From Panopea generosa (taxonomy: Eukaryota > Mollusca > Bivalvia > Adapedonta > Hiatellidae), in assembly GCA_029582155.1 (NCBI GenBank), contig CM055901.1, forward strand, positions 42,991,616 to 43,055,615: a stretch of DNA of 64,000 bases, in the 5' to 3' direction. The number at the start of each line of letters is the position of its first letter. The first letter of the stretch is position 1. A program made the position numbers and the translations under genes. This document shows positions 24,966 through 39,600 of this stretch, piece after piece. Below the pieces are notes generated by a model. The model saw nothing but the letters and a program-made list of their open reading frames with translations, had not been told where the DNA came from and ran no database searches.

Positions 24966-27465
24966 TACAAACTATTTATTAACAAGCAGACCCTGCTGCG
25001 TTCGGCAGCACACTTATTTTACTCTTAACATGTCAACATAGTTAATATGATACAAGCAGTAGCAAATGAGTTTTATCGATTTAAATGATAAAAGTTTATT
25101 TTTACCACGCCCATTTCCATGTACCCATATTGCCATAGTTACTTTCCTTAATAAAGGGGACACGAAGCCTTTCTGATAATTGTTCACCAATCCTTCTTAT
25201 ATCTGCATGATGTAAATATCAGAATACATCAAGATACATAGTTATTTATCAATCATTAAAATATGTAGGGATTCATGATAGGAATTCATGGAAAGGGTAT
25301 TGTCACTGCAAAAGTCATTTCAAATGTAATTATGACAAAACCTGCAAAAGCCAATCAAGATTTATTTTAAAAGATACCAATTCATTTAAAATCCCATAAT
25401 ACGATACAACTGTTCTATCTATTACAAAATATCTTTATCTATTTCTTTCAAGTACAAACAATTAATAAGCTGGTCTTATAATCTGTCCTTAACGAAATAT
25501 TCCAGCTTGGAATTATCACTTTTATTTTGCTCAATACATCTCTATAAATCTAAGCCAAAAATGAAACAAAAAATATTATTTATCATTTGATTAACGCATT
25601 AACAAAAATAAAAGCCAGCAAATAATAAAGATTTGCAATACACATTGGATGTAATTCGGCAAAATTTTAATATGCTATATTTATTCACAAAATACTGTTA
25701 TAATTGGTTCACACCACGTGCTAGTTTAACAACCTACATTATATTTAACATTTGTTATGATGACCTTCTTTCGTTTGGATATGAACTGCATGTTTACTAA
25801 AGAATATTGTATGGAGAACTGCTCCACCTGCTAGTTTGTACTGAAGAGGTCACACGGTATAATATACTTGTATATAATTTACGAGTTGCTAAACCGATAT
25901 AAGGCAGTGCACTAGATTTAGCGGTGAGAGGTAGGTGATCTTGAGACGGTAAGACCACTCGGCAACAGAGAACCAAAGCACAACTGGTTCTTATATACAT
26001 GATTGAGGTAATAATCGCCGACATATGCGCGAATAAAATTTACTTACTAGACTTTAATAAATGGATAAACAAATTAAATGCACGCGAAAATGACAATTTT
26101 ATACTAACTAATGGGACAAGTTATCCACATAAAACCTGATCACCTACATTTACCGCAACTATAATGTTAGATATACGTGCTGCTATTTCTCTGTAGTATG
26201 TGCAGATCTCTCAACAAGATCTCGGTGAGTTTTCCACATGTACTAGTTTATTAGCGACCGATTTCCTATACGTTTAAAGGGAGTATATCAGAAAAAAAAA
26301 ATTAATTCAAAAAGAAAAATGATTATTAAAATTAAAAATAACATCTCATTATCATTTATAAATAAATCCGAATGGTTTTGTTTGTCAAATCCACCAAAAC
26401 GTGTTCAAATAAATATATATTTAAGCATGATATATTCGGGGGGATGGGGGAAACCTTTTTGCCAATTTTATAATTTTGAAAAATCCTGATATATTCCCTC
26501 TAAACTTCCTAGTCAGGGGATTATATTTCCTCTACGTTTAAATATGGATGAGAATTAAGCTGTTCGACCGAAGCTTGGGGAGGCTAGCACTGATTTACAC
26601 CAGATATACTAAATATGCTAAATATGCTTCGCACGTAAACATTGACATGCAATCCTAGAATAGTCAGTTCATGCACTTTTAATATTGGTAAAAGATGAGT
26701 GAATCAGTGATGTTTTGCTTTCCTTTTCCAAGGTTCGTTAGGTTCTTGCCAATCTCATTCTCCACGTATGATTTATTGATGGCAATATATATAAACTGAT
26801 ATACTATCACTTATGCTGAGAAAAAATCCGTATCGGCATGCTATTTACAGTCAATGAAATGATGTTTATTTTGTTTTTGTAACTGTAGATGAAACACACA
26901 TGCCGGTTCATAGAGTATATATTAATAATAATAATACAATACAGATATCTTATATTAGAGAGTTATTAATATTTTAGAGAAGGAAATTGAACGTTATTAG
27001 CATTGTGATTCTTTTCATTTAAAATACTTGTTTCATGAGTTTATTGAGCTACAATAAATTAGTATATTTACATTCTCACGGCAATTGGCCTAAATGAACT
27101 ATATAGATTGACTGCATATCATTTCAAAATGAAAAACACAGCTTGGCGGAGCTAAAAAGGACAAGTTTGTATACCATAGGTTGCACGATTTTGTTTTGCT
27201 AATGAGACGTCACGTTGCCGTTGGTTTCACGTTGCCGAGAGTTGTCTTTCAAATGCGTGCACTTATTCAGTATGTTGACAACGTCGCCGTTACATTAATG
27301 ACATTGGCTCTACGGTTTAATGCGTATAATTTGTTTTTCATATATAATTATAAAAATTACAAAAATAACATAAAAGTTTTATCGACTTCTTTTGATTTGG
27401 AAAATACCCATATTTCGTATGCATAATAAAGAGTTGAGCCAACATGGGCATCAAATAATTGACAG
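24966..27465. other. Gene-free AT-rich region
   Basis: No supported gene. At about 25880-25985 a minus-strand GTTGCCGAGTGGTCTTACCG resembles the head of SINE family B without a recognisable body. A plus-strand frame at 27181-27426 has no motif. Confidence 0.4.
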
Positions 27466-27469
27466 ACAG

Positions 27470-28350
27470 TTTTAGGTTTCAATGTATATTTACGAGTATA
27501 TGCCAATAAAATGTTTAATGCTTTAAGACCCTTTCAAGCCAATGCTTCCTGATTAAGAGAATAGTTACCGGTATAATTGAAAACAGTGCCCAGATAATAA
27601 AAATCATTCACTACTTCTAAAGGTTGATTATTAATATTCAATTTTCATTGCTTTTTAAAGGACCCTTTTTTTGAAATACAACAATCTTGGTTTTGGCAGT
27701 ATTCACGTCTAACCCGAAAGTTTCACAATATTTATGTAAAATATTGATGCTTTTTTGCAGATCAGTCGGATTTTTACCTAATATCACAATATCATCAGCA
27801 AAAAGCATTAAAATAAATGTAATGTCATCCAAGTTTATGCCACAGTTTGGATCTTCGCACAAGTATAGCTTTAGATATTCCAAAATTAATGAAAACCACA
27901 GACGAAAAATTACTTCCCCTTGCTTTAAACCGATAGCACATTAAAAAAACTCGGAATAGGAGTTACATCCCTTAACACATGCTTTCACATTTGAGTACAT
28001 GTCACGAATAATTAGTAACAATTTAGCATTAACACCCAATCGGTTAAGTTTAAACCATAAACCATTTCGATACATATTATCAAAAGCTTTCTTTAGGTCT
28101 ACAAAGGCACAAGCTAAGCGGTCATTTTTTAATAATACTTTTGTATAATGAAATTAAGTACATATATTGCATCAACTGTCGACCTTTCACGTCTAAATCC
28201 AAATTGAGCGTCACTCACAATATTATTATTTTCAATACAAGTATTAATTCGCTTATTTAAAATATCCGTAAATATCTTAGATAAAAAACTGACTAAGCTT
28301 ATACCTCTGTAATTATTGTTAGATAAGGGGTTCATAAGCAAGATTAGAAC
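27470..28350 (-). mobile_element. LINE reverse transcriptase fragment
   Basis: Minus-strand RT remnant. The block NNYRGISLVSFLSKIF (about 28320-28270) is followed by DAQFGFRRERSTVDAI (about 28215). A frameshifted middle part comes next, then the catalytic LFADDIVIL (about 27810-27785) and the post-catalytic region with YYLGTVF (about 27570). Endonuclease and C-terminal parts are missing. Its RT is not close to the other LINE copies in this window by eye, so it is a separate family or clade. Clearly dead. Confidence 0.83.
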
Positions 28351-29255
28351 AGTTATGGCTTCACTAGTATTTTATATCGTTATTGGGTTGTTTTTTTTGT
28401 AAAAAAATATATATTGATGTCTGCAATAAAACTGTATAGAACGTAATACGCATTATATTAGTTATACGCACTGAAACACAATGAGTACGGAATACTAGTG
28501 TGGTCTAGTAAATCTTACTCAGGATCCTCCGTTGCATATATGCGTGATACTATCACACGCGCTATTATGTCATTGATTACTTTATCGCAGTCAATAGTGA
28601 AAGGCTACCAAGGGTGGTTTGTTTAGTACTGTTATAAAAAAGTAATTTTAATTTTAATTTTATATGAACGATTCGTCGCTTACGTGCAATAAATTAGCTC
28701 GTTCATTAATAAACTGAAGGGAATAAAGGGAATGTTCTTAAAAACTATCTAACCGCAAGCGGTTATTTAATTCTTAACCGCACCCCCTACAGTTCCCCAT
28801 ACTATGTTTATCTCTGAAGTGAATTGATAATTTATTACCGACCGACGCGGTTCCGAACACGCTTCGTAACTCCCCGTTATCTGCTGAAGGTGTTAATCGG
28901 AAAGAGACGGACGTTAATTTGTAAACAAAATCCGTTTGTACTAATAATGTGTTTTATATTTATTTTTCGTATGCAAAGTCTCTCAGTGATCAAATAAACA
29001 TGTATTCTATCATCTGAAAGAGTAAAACTGACTTAAATTGAAACAAAAATCGACCGTTTCGGAAGTTTAATGAGCTTTTAAAATGGCCTTATGTTTTTCA
29101 TCTCAAAATTCAGCTTTTAATCCTTAAATAAACGAAATAATTTCAGAGATGAGGTTAAATGAAATGTTAATTCAGAACTTGAGTATTGAGCATTTTTTAC
29201 AATGAAAGACGACATTGTTGTGTGTGGAACATACCGAGGCACAGGAATAATAATA
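28351..29255. other. Gene-free stretch
   Basis: No gene seen. It contains a perfect 14-base palindrome, AACCGCAAGCGGTT, at about 28751-28764, with a nearby partial copy (CTTAACCGCACC) about 20 bases later. Confidence 0.4.
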
Positions 29256-29257
29256 AG

Positions 29258-29432
29258 CGGTTGATTGTGTCGTGGATAATGTATTGGCCGAGCATGCACA
29301 AGGTCCCGGGTTCGATACCGCACCCAACCCAATTGTCTCTGCTGGCTCTACCCAGGAAACGGACACGATAGCGATTCACATAATTTATGGGATTTCTTCC
29401 CAATTCACCTACAAAAATTAGTATGAACAATA
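29258..29432 (+). repeat. tRNA-headed SINE, family C, copy 2
   Basis: A-box-like TGTCGTGGATAATGTATTGG, a strong B box CCCGGGTTCGATACCG, then the family body: CCAGGAAACGGACACGATAG and GATTTCTTCCCAATTCACC. It aligns block by block with the copy at 24.8 kb and has the better-preserved tRNA part. Several short frames across it are by-products. Confidence 0.75.
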
Positions 29433-30188
29433 CCCAGTATTTCGTTTGACGTTTATATACAATGCTTCAGTTGGGGCGAATGGCGTTAAATAGTGAGCTT
29501 ATAGCACGTGTTCATAACCAAACATGATCGAATGCTTGGAAACATTGTTCGATAACATCTTAAGTATTGATTTTATATATAATAACTAATAGCTTTTGAA
29601 TATCTGTATCCTTAGTAGTTGTTAATTTATTTAACATGCAATCAAACAAGTGATTAATGCTATAAACACATAAGGAAATGTCTTGATTGCTTTAAGTAAC
29701 TCACACCTTTCTGACTGTATTGTTAAGCCATGGTTAATGACCTTTTTAGTATACATGAGCGTGACAAAACAATACTCAACGTGATATATTCACAACACAT
29801 CTGCTGCACTTTGTTTTTCATTTGTTGTTTTATATATTCAATCATTTGTTCATTTGTTCTTTCATTCTTTCTTGACAACGCAACAATGAAAACAAACAAA
29901 TGGACTATTGCTAAGATTGGCCTATCATATAATGTCATATTCTCGATTGTAAAACATAACTATTTCGATATAAATAGAAACTCTAGTATTGATAATAAAT
30001 GTGCTTCATGTAAATTTGAATGTTTTTACAATGTATCGCCTGATGGTGTAACGACACGATAATAGCTAAATGAGAGATGCATCAATCAAGTTTAAGTTCT
30101 CGCGTAACGTCTTTTCCTGCTACTGACCGATATTGACCTACATTGCTATTTGTTTTGTTTATGGTACTTACTATTATCATTCATTTTA

Positions 30189-30340
30189 TCATTACTATTA
30201 TTATTATTATTCTCTTCATATTATTATGATAAATTTTATTCTAATTATTATTATCATTATATTATTATTAATATTATTATTATTATTATTATTATTATAA
30301 TTATTATTATTATTGTTATTATTATCGTTATAATTATCAA

Positions 30341-30392
<52 letters not shown>

Positions 30393-30495
30393 GTTATGAA
30401 TTATCAATATTATTATAATTATTAGTTATCATTATTATTATTACTATTATTATTATCTTTATTATTATTATTATTATTATCATTACCATTGTTAT
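30189..30495. repeat. (ATT)n microsatellite
   Basis: About 300 bases dominated by TTA/ATT trinucleotides with scattered C and G interruptions. It reads as runs of Ile or Asn in some frames. Not coding. Confidence 0.95.
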
Positions 30496-31300
30496 TATGT
30501 ATATCAAGTGTGTACATACTGCTTTGGTGCCAATGCACGTTGAATGTTGCGTCTTCTATAGGTTATAACGTGCATATTTGTTGGAGAAATGCGTACATGG
30601 GTGTGTTAATGTGTGTTCAGATTGGTTTAGATTGGTTAAGATATAATAACTTTGCTCGCCCATAGCCACCTGACACATGTTAGTTATGGAGAATCGATTT
30701 CAACATTGTTGTCAGCCATCAACACGTGTTAGTTGCGGTCACATATCATCATCTTGCAAGAACGCATTGACAGTATTTACAAAATTGTTTCAATACACGC
30801 GGGTGTGGTAAATTTGAGCTGGTTGACAATAGTTGTTTAATGTCAATGTACCACCATGCGCTTGTATTGTCACTAACGGTTAATGTTTCTACAAACACTA
30901 TTATTAAACACCACTTTGATTAGGCTTTTAGAAAAGATACTTTGTACAAGCTAGAATTAGCTTTCTTCTCAATACTGTTGTTACATATAGCTGCGTATTG
31001 AATATATGTACATGTATATGTAATATGTTGATACCAAATACATATTGTTTAAACCTATTAGGCTATAGAAGATTTTATTAACACTCATTGTGTTGAGATA
31101 TACGTAATAAAACAGAATGTTAGACTTGTATGTAGTAGTAATGATGTTCGATCTTTTCCATGTCACACCTATTGTAAAGCATGTGTTTCTTTCAGACAGG
31201 TCGGTTTTCTATCCCGTTCTGAACTTTATGTTGTTATTATCCGGTTTTGTTGTTGTTTTTGTTGTTGTAGTAGTTGTTGTTGTCGGGGAACAAATGATAA

Positions 31301-31340
31301 CTGCAATCATATATATCCCGAAAAGAGTGTATATTTGAAC
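31301..31340. repeat. 40-base direct repeat, left copy
   Basis: Matches 31786-31825 at 38 of 40 positions, 485 bases apart. The shared core includes CAATCATATATATCCCGAAA. No coding capacity lies between the copies. Origin unknown: a local duplication or the ends of a small element. Confidence 0.85.
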
Positions 31341-31785
31341 TTATATATATTATGTACATCAACATACAGAAATCAAATACATGTAAATTGAGACATCAAT
31401 ATTTTATACATATATGTTGTTTAACAGAAATAGATATTGTTAAACAGAATTCAAACACATATTTACATATGTTACAAAACAGAATCAATTATCAATTAAC
31501 AATACTACACGATTTTAATAGATGGGGAATTACTCGCTTAAGTGAGAGATTGTGAAAAGTATGAGATATAGCGACTTAAATTAATTATAGTCTAGTTACT
31601 AAATGTAATTCTTAATTTCTTAATAACACGATGATCATAATTGTTCGGTGAACAATATATTTTTAAACATAGTTTCTTAAGTTGGAATCATTAAATCGAG
31701 ACAGTTTTAACTCAATATTTTAACAAAAGTTTTAGTTATAGTAATTTAATTTAAACAGAATATTTGAAATAAACCTTTTTCTTAC

Positions 31786-31825
31786 CTGCAATCATATATA
31801 TCCCGAAAAGAGTGTTTATCTGAAC
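31786..31825. repeat. 40-base direct repeat, right copy
   Basis: Partner of 31301-31340, differing at two positions (A/T and T/C). It lies just after an AT-rich stretch. Confidence 0.85.
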
Positions 31826-33623
31826 TGCGAACCCAGTATATATATGCACCTACTTCAGGAGATAATTATAGGAAACTGTTTAATTATTTGTCAATGCAAT
31901 TATTTGATCTTCGTTTGATTGTCCTTAAGGCACAAATTAACCAATAAAACTTTCATGTATGTAAATTATGATAAAAAATAAAGATTAATATTTACATTTC
32001 AACAACTATGGCTAACATTTTATTTAATATTTCAATAATAATTGTTGAAATAATAACTAAAACATAAAAATAAAATTTGCACAATTTCACAAAATAAAAT
32101 CTTTGTGAAACTTCACAAACAAATGTACAAACTTTCATTCATAGACTTTCAATGAAAATGAAATATGTAATGTATATAGAATACTATTAAATGATATGAT
32201 TTGATAATATGAGAATTACTGCATAAACATTAAATATAACCACTCATGAATTAACTCAATAAAACCAATACTGCTATTTTCACGTTTTGGTTGTGTTCTA
32301 TGCTGCCAGCAGATCCATGTGCCAGATATCGGTGACCTTCACAACATTAGTCTTAGGTTAATAAGATACTTCATAAGTCATGGCAGGGGTTGTGAGGGTG
32401 AGCTGCGGGGATTTAACGTTATATTCCATCGACACAATTTACTAGATACTAACTATCCGGCATAACTTCCCAACCATCCGGATTGATACTCTTAGAGCGA
32501 AATTTAAGTGGAAAAAAAACGCTACCGTTATCAATATCATGAGAATCTTTTATTGATATTAGTTTAAAATAAGGATATTCTAAAGCTAAGTTTTGACTCT
32601 GTATAGGTTCCTATCATAACACTGATACCCAGGTTTAATTTTAATTTCATTATAGTATACTCATGAATGTTAGTTTCTGTTTTCTAAGGAAAGCATAAGG
32701 TCATAGTAGCACGTGCATTTAATGAGCACGTGAATATAGATTATGGCCAGGAATCGACGATGCGTTACGCTTAATTAATTTATTACAAGGCAATATAATT
32801 TCTACCGGGCATCAAAATATTGTGGTAATTGCATAACAGCTGATTTCTATACCTGCCAAAGTAACCATAAATCAGCTGCTTGCACACATCATCATGCATT
32901 TGTTTACAATTTAAAGTGCATGAACTTGCAAGCTCCTGCCTGGTTTCTCAATTTTGGGAGTTCGAATTTTTTCATAGAACATGCACCTTATGGGAATAGT
33001 ATTTTGGAAATTAAATCAATTAACAATAATCTAGTAGTATGCAAAATCAAAACAAAAAACAAAAATGCAGTGGTGACTGTGAACTTTTTAATAAAGGTTA
33101 TCTGTTTTGGATTATATGAAAACAGGACAAAGGCTCTCTTGTGATTTTAAAGGACAGTTGGCACTTTAGCATATAGTTATTTATAGAGAAGCTGCACCTT
33201 TATTCGATAAAGTACATATCCTTTTATTGTACTCATAATACTCTTGCTTTCGATGCTTCCATTAATTGCATTGTGCAGTTTTTGTAATTTATGAACTATT
33301 CTATAAACTAGAGTTGCACTTTATCTTATATTGAAAGAACACCTGCTATCCACCTAAAGTTCTTACGAACTATGACCTTATGAATATCTGCGCAGTTTAT
33401 CATTAAATATATAAAGCGTGTTCTCTGCTACAGAGTCCATCATGTAAATATGCATGCTGACGTATGACGCAGATATTACAAATAAAATAGTTGAACTAAT
33501 ATGTTTATTATGGAGTTGTTGGTCTCATCACCATCCAAATGTATAACTTGTCTATCATTTAATATGTTATTTCTTGAAATAACATGTTTAAGTGGATTAC
33601 CGTCACAAAGGTTTAACAGAACG

Positions 33624-36600
33624 ATGAGTGAAGCATCAGCGATGCAGTCTGATGTCAGTTCTGTGCTAGATGAAGTGGCGGGGACAAATCAACATTTCTC
33701 TGATGACGATACTGAGACAATAAGTATTAAACAACCGTTTGAACAAGTGAATGGTGCAGATGAAAACAAAACAGACGAAAGTTCTGTTGATGACTCTGAT
33801 GCAATTAAAGACTATATTAAGCCACAAACCATACAAGAATTACAAAAACAGGTGTATGATGGAACTGCATCGATTGTGTCAATGAATCATATTAGTAACA
33901 AGAAGGTACCAGTTTCGAGTTCCATTTGGCGATTGTATTCTGCTATGAGAAGACGATTTGATGCAACTTCCTGAACAACAAGATGATGTCGTTTCACCGA
34001 CAATACAGATGTACAAAGGTAACATTGGTAAGTGTATTTAAATATAACAAAAATGTATATTCACTTTTTGAAAATTAAACATTATTTTACTTAATATTTA
34101 TTACATAGCCTTAAAGCAGGCCTACATTTATCATAAAAGCTATTTCTATAACATACTATCCTATTTCTTTTGTTTGCCAATATAACACCGCTTTCTCCGA
34201 CACGAGTTGCTCTTACCTGATTTTAAAGTGTTCAGATATATATCTTGCCTTCTTTATTGCAACTCTCAGTCCTGATTTTATTATCATTTCAAAAATGTAA
34301 TATCATAGTTCTAATCTTATTCCCTGTCATTTATAAAGTGTTCGAAAAGATAGCACATCAAAGACTACAAAGATTTTTAGAAAGAGACACGCCATTCCCA
34401 AAATGCAACTCAACAGTGCTTAGGGTCAACAACAGTATCCATCAATATAAAAGATACTATAACTCATAGCGTTGAGCAAGGATCCAAAGTCTTCGTCTTT
34501 CTGATGGACACACCTGGTGCACTCGATAATGTCTGACACAGTGGCCTTTTTAAGAAAATGACTGACATTAGAATTGAGCATAAGTTTATACAAACTATCA
34601 TAAACTGTTATGAAAATATTTACAACTGAGTCATGGCAAATGGTAACATATCTGAAAAATTCAAAATGTTGCAAGTTGTACGCCAAGGCTGTACTTATTT
34701 TTCATATATGAGTTATTATGTACATTACAAACATTATTTTTTATGCGAAATTGGATCAATCCACTGTAGTATTCCAACTCTGACGTATGACCTTTCATTA
34801 GTTAGCACAGATTTGTTATCCCTAGAACATAAATCGAGCTAACTGAATCGTTTGAAAATCGATGGAACTACGAATTAAACAAAAGCACATGCAAATTGTT
34901 AGTGTTTGGTGATAAACGTCACGTCTCACATACATTTATCTTTGGTAATGCTATAATCGAATCCGTTCATGAAGTCTTAGCTTTCACAGTTCTTTTAAAA
35001 GTTCAAGCGCCATCAACTCCCACCACAGAAAGAGAAAATCCTCATTGTTCTCCTTAATGGCTATTGAATCTCATCCAGGAGACATAAATCATCCCGTTAT
35101 GGCAAATCTAGTCAAAAAATAACAATTCCTGTTCTTTTTTACGGCTGTGGTTTGTGGAATAGCGTGACGCATTCTGATATATTGACACTAGAAAGTGTAC
35201 TTCGATTAGCAGCAAAATGTGTACAAAAGCTTACATTCAACATTAGAACAGATATGGCCATTTCCATGCTTGGATGGAGGCGGATCATATCATATATTGA
35301 TAAACGTAAATTAAGTTTCCTGCAAATATTATGTACACTGCCAACTGACTTGTTGTCAAGACAAATATTCAAGCTTAAAGGATGCCAAAGTCAACTCAGA
35401 TGTAAACCGGATATAAATTCCTTACTAGTTCATTATGGGCTTCCTATAGCCCATTCCTAATAGTGCCTCATGAATATGCATATCTATTTAGAATTTGTTG
35501 ACAGTTTAGTTAATGTTAAGGTAAAGGTAAAAAAAAATATTTGATTATTGATTTAAATAGTTCATGATTTCAAAATTAAGTTATCATTCAGCACGTGAAT
35601 TGCTATACTGGTAAAACTGTGTTTTATGATCTGATAACTGGAAGTATTTACAAATTCTCAGGGGTTTGTGGGGTGAGGGGAAGGGCCTGCAATAAAACAA
35701 GCCATTCACATCTGACCAGTGTAAACATTCCTGTAGATTAAGGCTAATTAACACCTCTCTTTGGAAGTGATTTATGGGGATACAAACCGTCAGTAAAATG
35801 TCAGGTTCCATGAATACTAGTGCATTACCATGTCTACTCATATAAGTGACCATTGTCTAGAACACAACAGAACAGTTAACCATTTCATTTTTGTTCAAAC
35901 CCTTCTATTATTATTTTTTTATAAAACAAAAAGAATACGTGGTTATGACATAAAAGGGGGTGTAACAGATCACAGAGAAATATTGAAAAGCTGTATAAGA
36001 TAAAGGCAATTAATGTTTTATTTACTCAATATGCAAGTTCGATTACAAGTATGTCTCAAACCAATGTTTACATTTAAATAAAGTTTATACTTCTCTTTAC
36101 ATATCAGTTGTATAGACAAAAGTGAAACAGAACCAACTGTTTTAGAAGCTGATTTTTAGTGTCCGTTAATATTTACATTGAAATGTACCCATACAATGGG
36201 AGTAAAACATGTTCCAGATTGTCAAGTGGAGTCCTTTAAAGATATATTTTACAGGTTTACCAATTTGTGGGGACCATAGTTCTGACTTTTTGATGACGTG
36301 TCTCTGTCATCATGTTTTCCAATTTTTTATTACTGTTTCTTTACGTACTCCAGCATATCAATATGCTTTTGATTCTATCTCGTATCAAAGTATTTTTTTC
36401 TGTACTAATGCGTCAGTTGTTTTTTAATGCTTACATTTTACCACATTTAGATTACTGTCGTGTAATTTGGGGAAATTGTAATGTTTCACTTGTAGATAAA
36501 ATTGTTCGGTTTCAAAAGAGAGCTGCTAGACTTATTCCCGATAAAAATTACGATACTCCTTCTACAGAATTATTCACAGAGCTTAAATGGATGACGTTTC

Positions 36601-39600
36601 TTGAAAGAGTTAAATTACAAAAAGCAGCACTTATATATATAAATCATTTAATGCCAGGCTCCTGCATATCTCAAAGATTTATTTACTCTAAAGCTGATGT
36701 TCTTGCATGCACACAAAGGCCATCATCTTATCTACAGTTATATTCTCCTGAGCCAAATTCTGAAATGTTTCGAAATTTGTTTGCTTATTCAGGCTTCTTG
36801 TTGATGGAAATCTATTCCGTCTTATATAAAAAATGCAAATTCTATTAATCAATTCAAAGCTTTATATTTACAATGAAGAAAAAATTCTTAGCAATTCTCA
36901 TAAATCGGGTAGCTCTCATCAAAATAGAAATAAATTCACACATATATTTATATACTTGTTTACTTCTTTTATTTATATGTTAAATTAATGTTGTACTTTG
37001 TAAATATGGAAGAATGAATTTATTCAAATGAATTATCTCGTTAATAAAAGTTTTTATTATTAGTATTATTATTATTATTGGATTCTTCTGGTTTAAAATG
37101 CTGGTTTCTTCTTTATTCATACAGTTCATTTCCATCCTATAATGAAAGATACATATTATTCAATATGCTAAAATATTGACAATAAATTGTTATATATCAT
37201 GTCAATAAACTTATGTTTATAATTTGTAAAACGGTAACACAAATGGTTTCACTTCTCTATCCTTATATAACATAAATTGTTGTTACATGTTGCGGTTTAT
37301 GCGTAGATCAAAGAAAAATATGTGTTTAAAGTTTGTAAAAAAACAATAATAAGATGTTTAAAATTCATAACAATAATAAATAGATATGTAAATATGATAA
37401 CTTACATTGTCATGTAGTCCTCCAGCTCTACATATTTTGCTTTATACAATTTGTTTATAACACAGGTTCCTTAATAATTTTATGGAAATCAAGGAAAGAA
37501 TCTGATCGGCTATCTGATATTCAAAATGGAATAAAAACAATCTTGACCAGGTTTCAAAATATCATCCCAAGTTGATATGGGTAAAACCATTTTCCTATGT
37601 AGTTATAGTCGTCTGCTTATCAGCTGGTAGTGTGATCAGCTCCTAGTCTCGCTCTGATAATGGAATGTCTGGTATGCATATAATTTTAGAGAGGCCTATG
37701 ACCATGAGAGACAGTTATGAATAAATGCAAATCCTGAATTTGATCGTTTAAAAAACATTACATATAACGGAATGTTCAGATTCTCCTGATGACATTGTAT
37801 ATGTCTTCAGAACAACAAAGCTTTTGGTGTCAGTTGATCAATTGGCTGATCGTGAATGCACTTGCGGACTATGTAACCATGCCACAAACAATATAAGAAA
37901 ACATAATTATATTCACTGTATGCCCAGGCTTTCATATGGACAGATTGCACTATCTAACAACTATCAGTGCTTCATATTGCCCTGGAGTTCACCGATAGTT
38001 TGATCAGACTGATATGGCTCTGGTTTGTCTTTAATACATCACAGCTTTTGAGAGATGAAACAATGTTAAGACTGTGTCTAAACATCTGCCGCATACATTC
38101 ATTTTGAAAATGTATTAAGCATTTCCGAAAGACATGCTTTGTATTTCGTTTTGACAAAGATTGAATAAACACGGGACATGCAATGCCGTTTCATTTGTGA
38201 TAAGACAACTATATATATGTGTATTCGCAAGTGTATGCATTTGTTGTCATGTATATATTTTTCCGGTGTTGTTTTCTATTCATATGCATTTTATTTATTC
38301 TATGTAATTTGCATATATATACGTTACAAAACTAATTGTGTATGTTGGTAGGCATTTTTTTTCTTTTCTATTTTTTTATGATTTTTATTTCATGAAGAAA
38401 ATGTAATAATAATGAACTGTTATAAGCCACTTGTTTTTCTCACGATATTCTATCAATAAAAAATAATGCAGACATAATTTTCTTGACACATTAAACAGAT
38501 TCGTTCGGCAGTTTTTCGTACTTTAACAAATTAAAAAAAAATGTTAGTGTCGGGACTCAATTTAAGGGTCGGTCGGATAACACATGTTTTCTTTTGCCTG
38601 GCCTTATGTTCCTGGTATACTAAGTCTTTGCTATTAGGGACGCTAACAACACACAGTACATACAATATTTTTCATTCCCTAGTAACGTTATTTTGCATAT
38701 AAACACTACCCTCGTACATTATTATAAATGTAGTTGTTGTTTTTTTTATTCCTATTACAGTGATTTCAAAACAGCAAAGAGAGAACATTGTGTTTACAAT
38801 GACAATTCCACCAATAAAAAACAGAACACGCTCTGAAATAGTTATTGACAGACACCATCTCATCTTGTTGACGCCAGCGATGAAAACATACGTGCAAATT
38901 TATGACCCGGAAGGAGGTAAGACAAAACTCAGCATTAAATTCAATGTTTCTAACTTAAAGTGTTAGAGTTGATTGCATAACTATCAACATGCACATAGAT
39001 ATTATTCAACGATACACGAATATTGTCTTCAACAAGCATATACATATTTGTACAACGCGAATATTGTCCTCAACAAGCATAAAGATATTTGTACAAAGAT
39101 ACACGAATATTGTCCTCAACAAGCATGTAGGTATTTGTACAACGATACACGAATATTGTCCTCAACAAACATGTAGGTATTTGTACAACGATACACGAAT
39201 ATTGTCCTCAACAAGCATGTAGGTATTTGTACAAAGATACACGAATATTGTCCTCAACAAGCATGTAGGTATTTGTACAACGATACACGAATATTGTCCT
39301 CAACAAACATAGAGATATTTGTACAAAAATACACGAATATTGTCCTCAACAAGCATATAGGTATTTGTACAAAAATACGCGAATATTGTCCTCAACAAGC
39401 ATATAGATATTTGTACAAAGATACACGAATATTGTCCTCAACAAGCATAAACATATTTGTACAAAGATACGCGAATATTGTCCTCAACAAGCATATAGAT
39501 ATTTGTACAAAGATACGCGAATATTGTCCTCAACAAGCATATAGATATTTGTACCAAGATACGCGAATATTGTCCTCAACAAGCATAAAGATATTTGTAC

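Larger units (their letters stand above)
29433..33620. other. Gene-free AT-rich region with simple repeats
   Basis: About 4.2 kb upstream of the three-exon gene. It contains an (ATT)n array and a pair of 40-base direct repeats, both listed separately, and a (GTT)n-rich run at about 31248-31285. The frame at 32920-33144 has no recognised motif. Confidence 0.4.

Noticed and set aside
33501-33623. Upstream Met for the three-exon gene
   Set aside because: The extra residues are hydrophobic and unlike the acidic region that follows; a possible acceptor (TTTAACAG) lies just before the Met at 33624.
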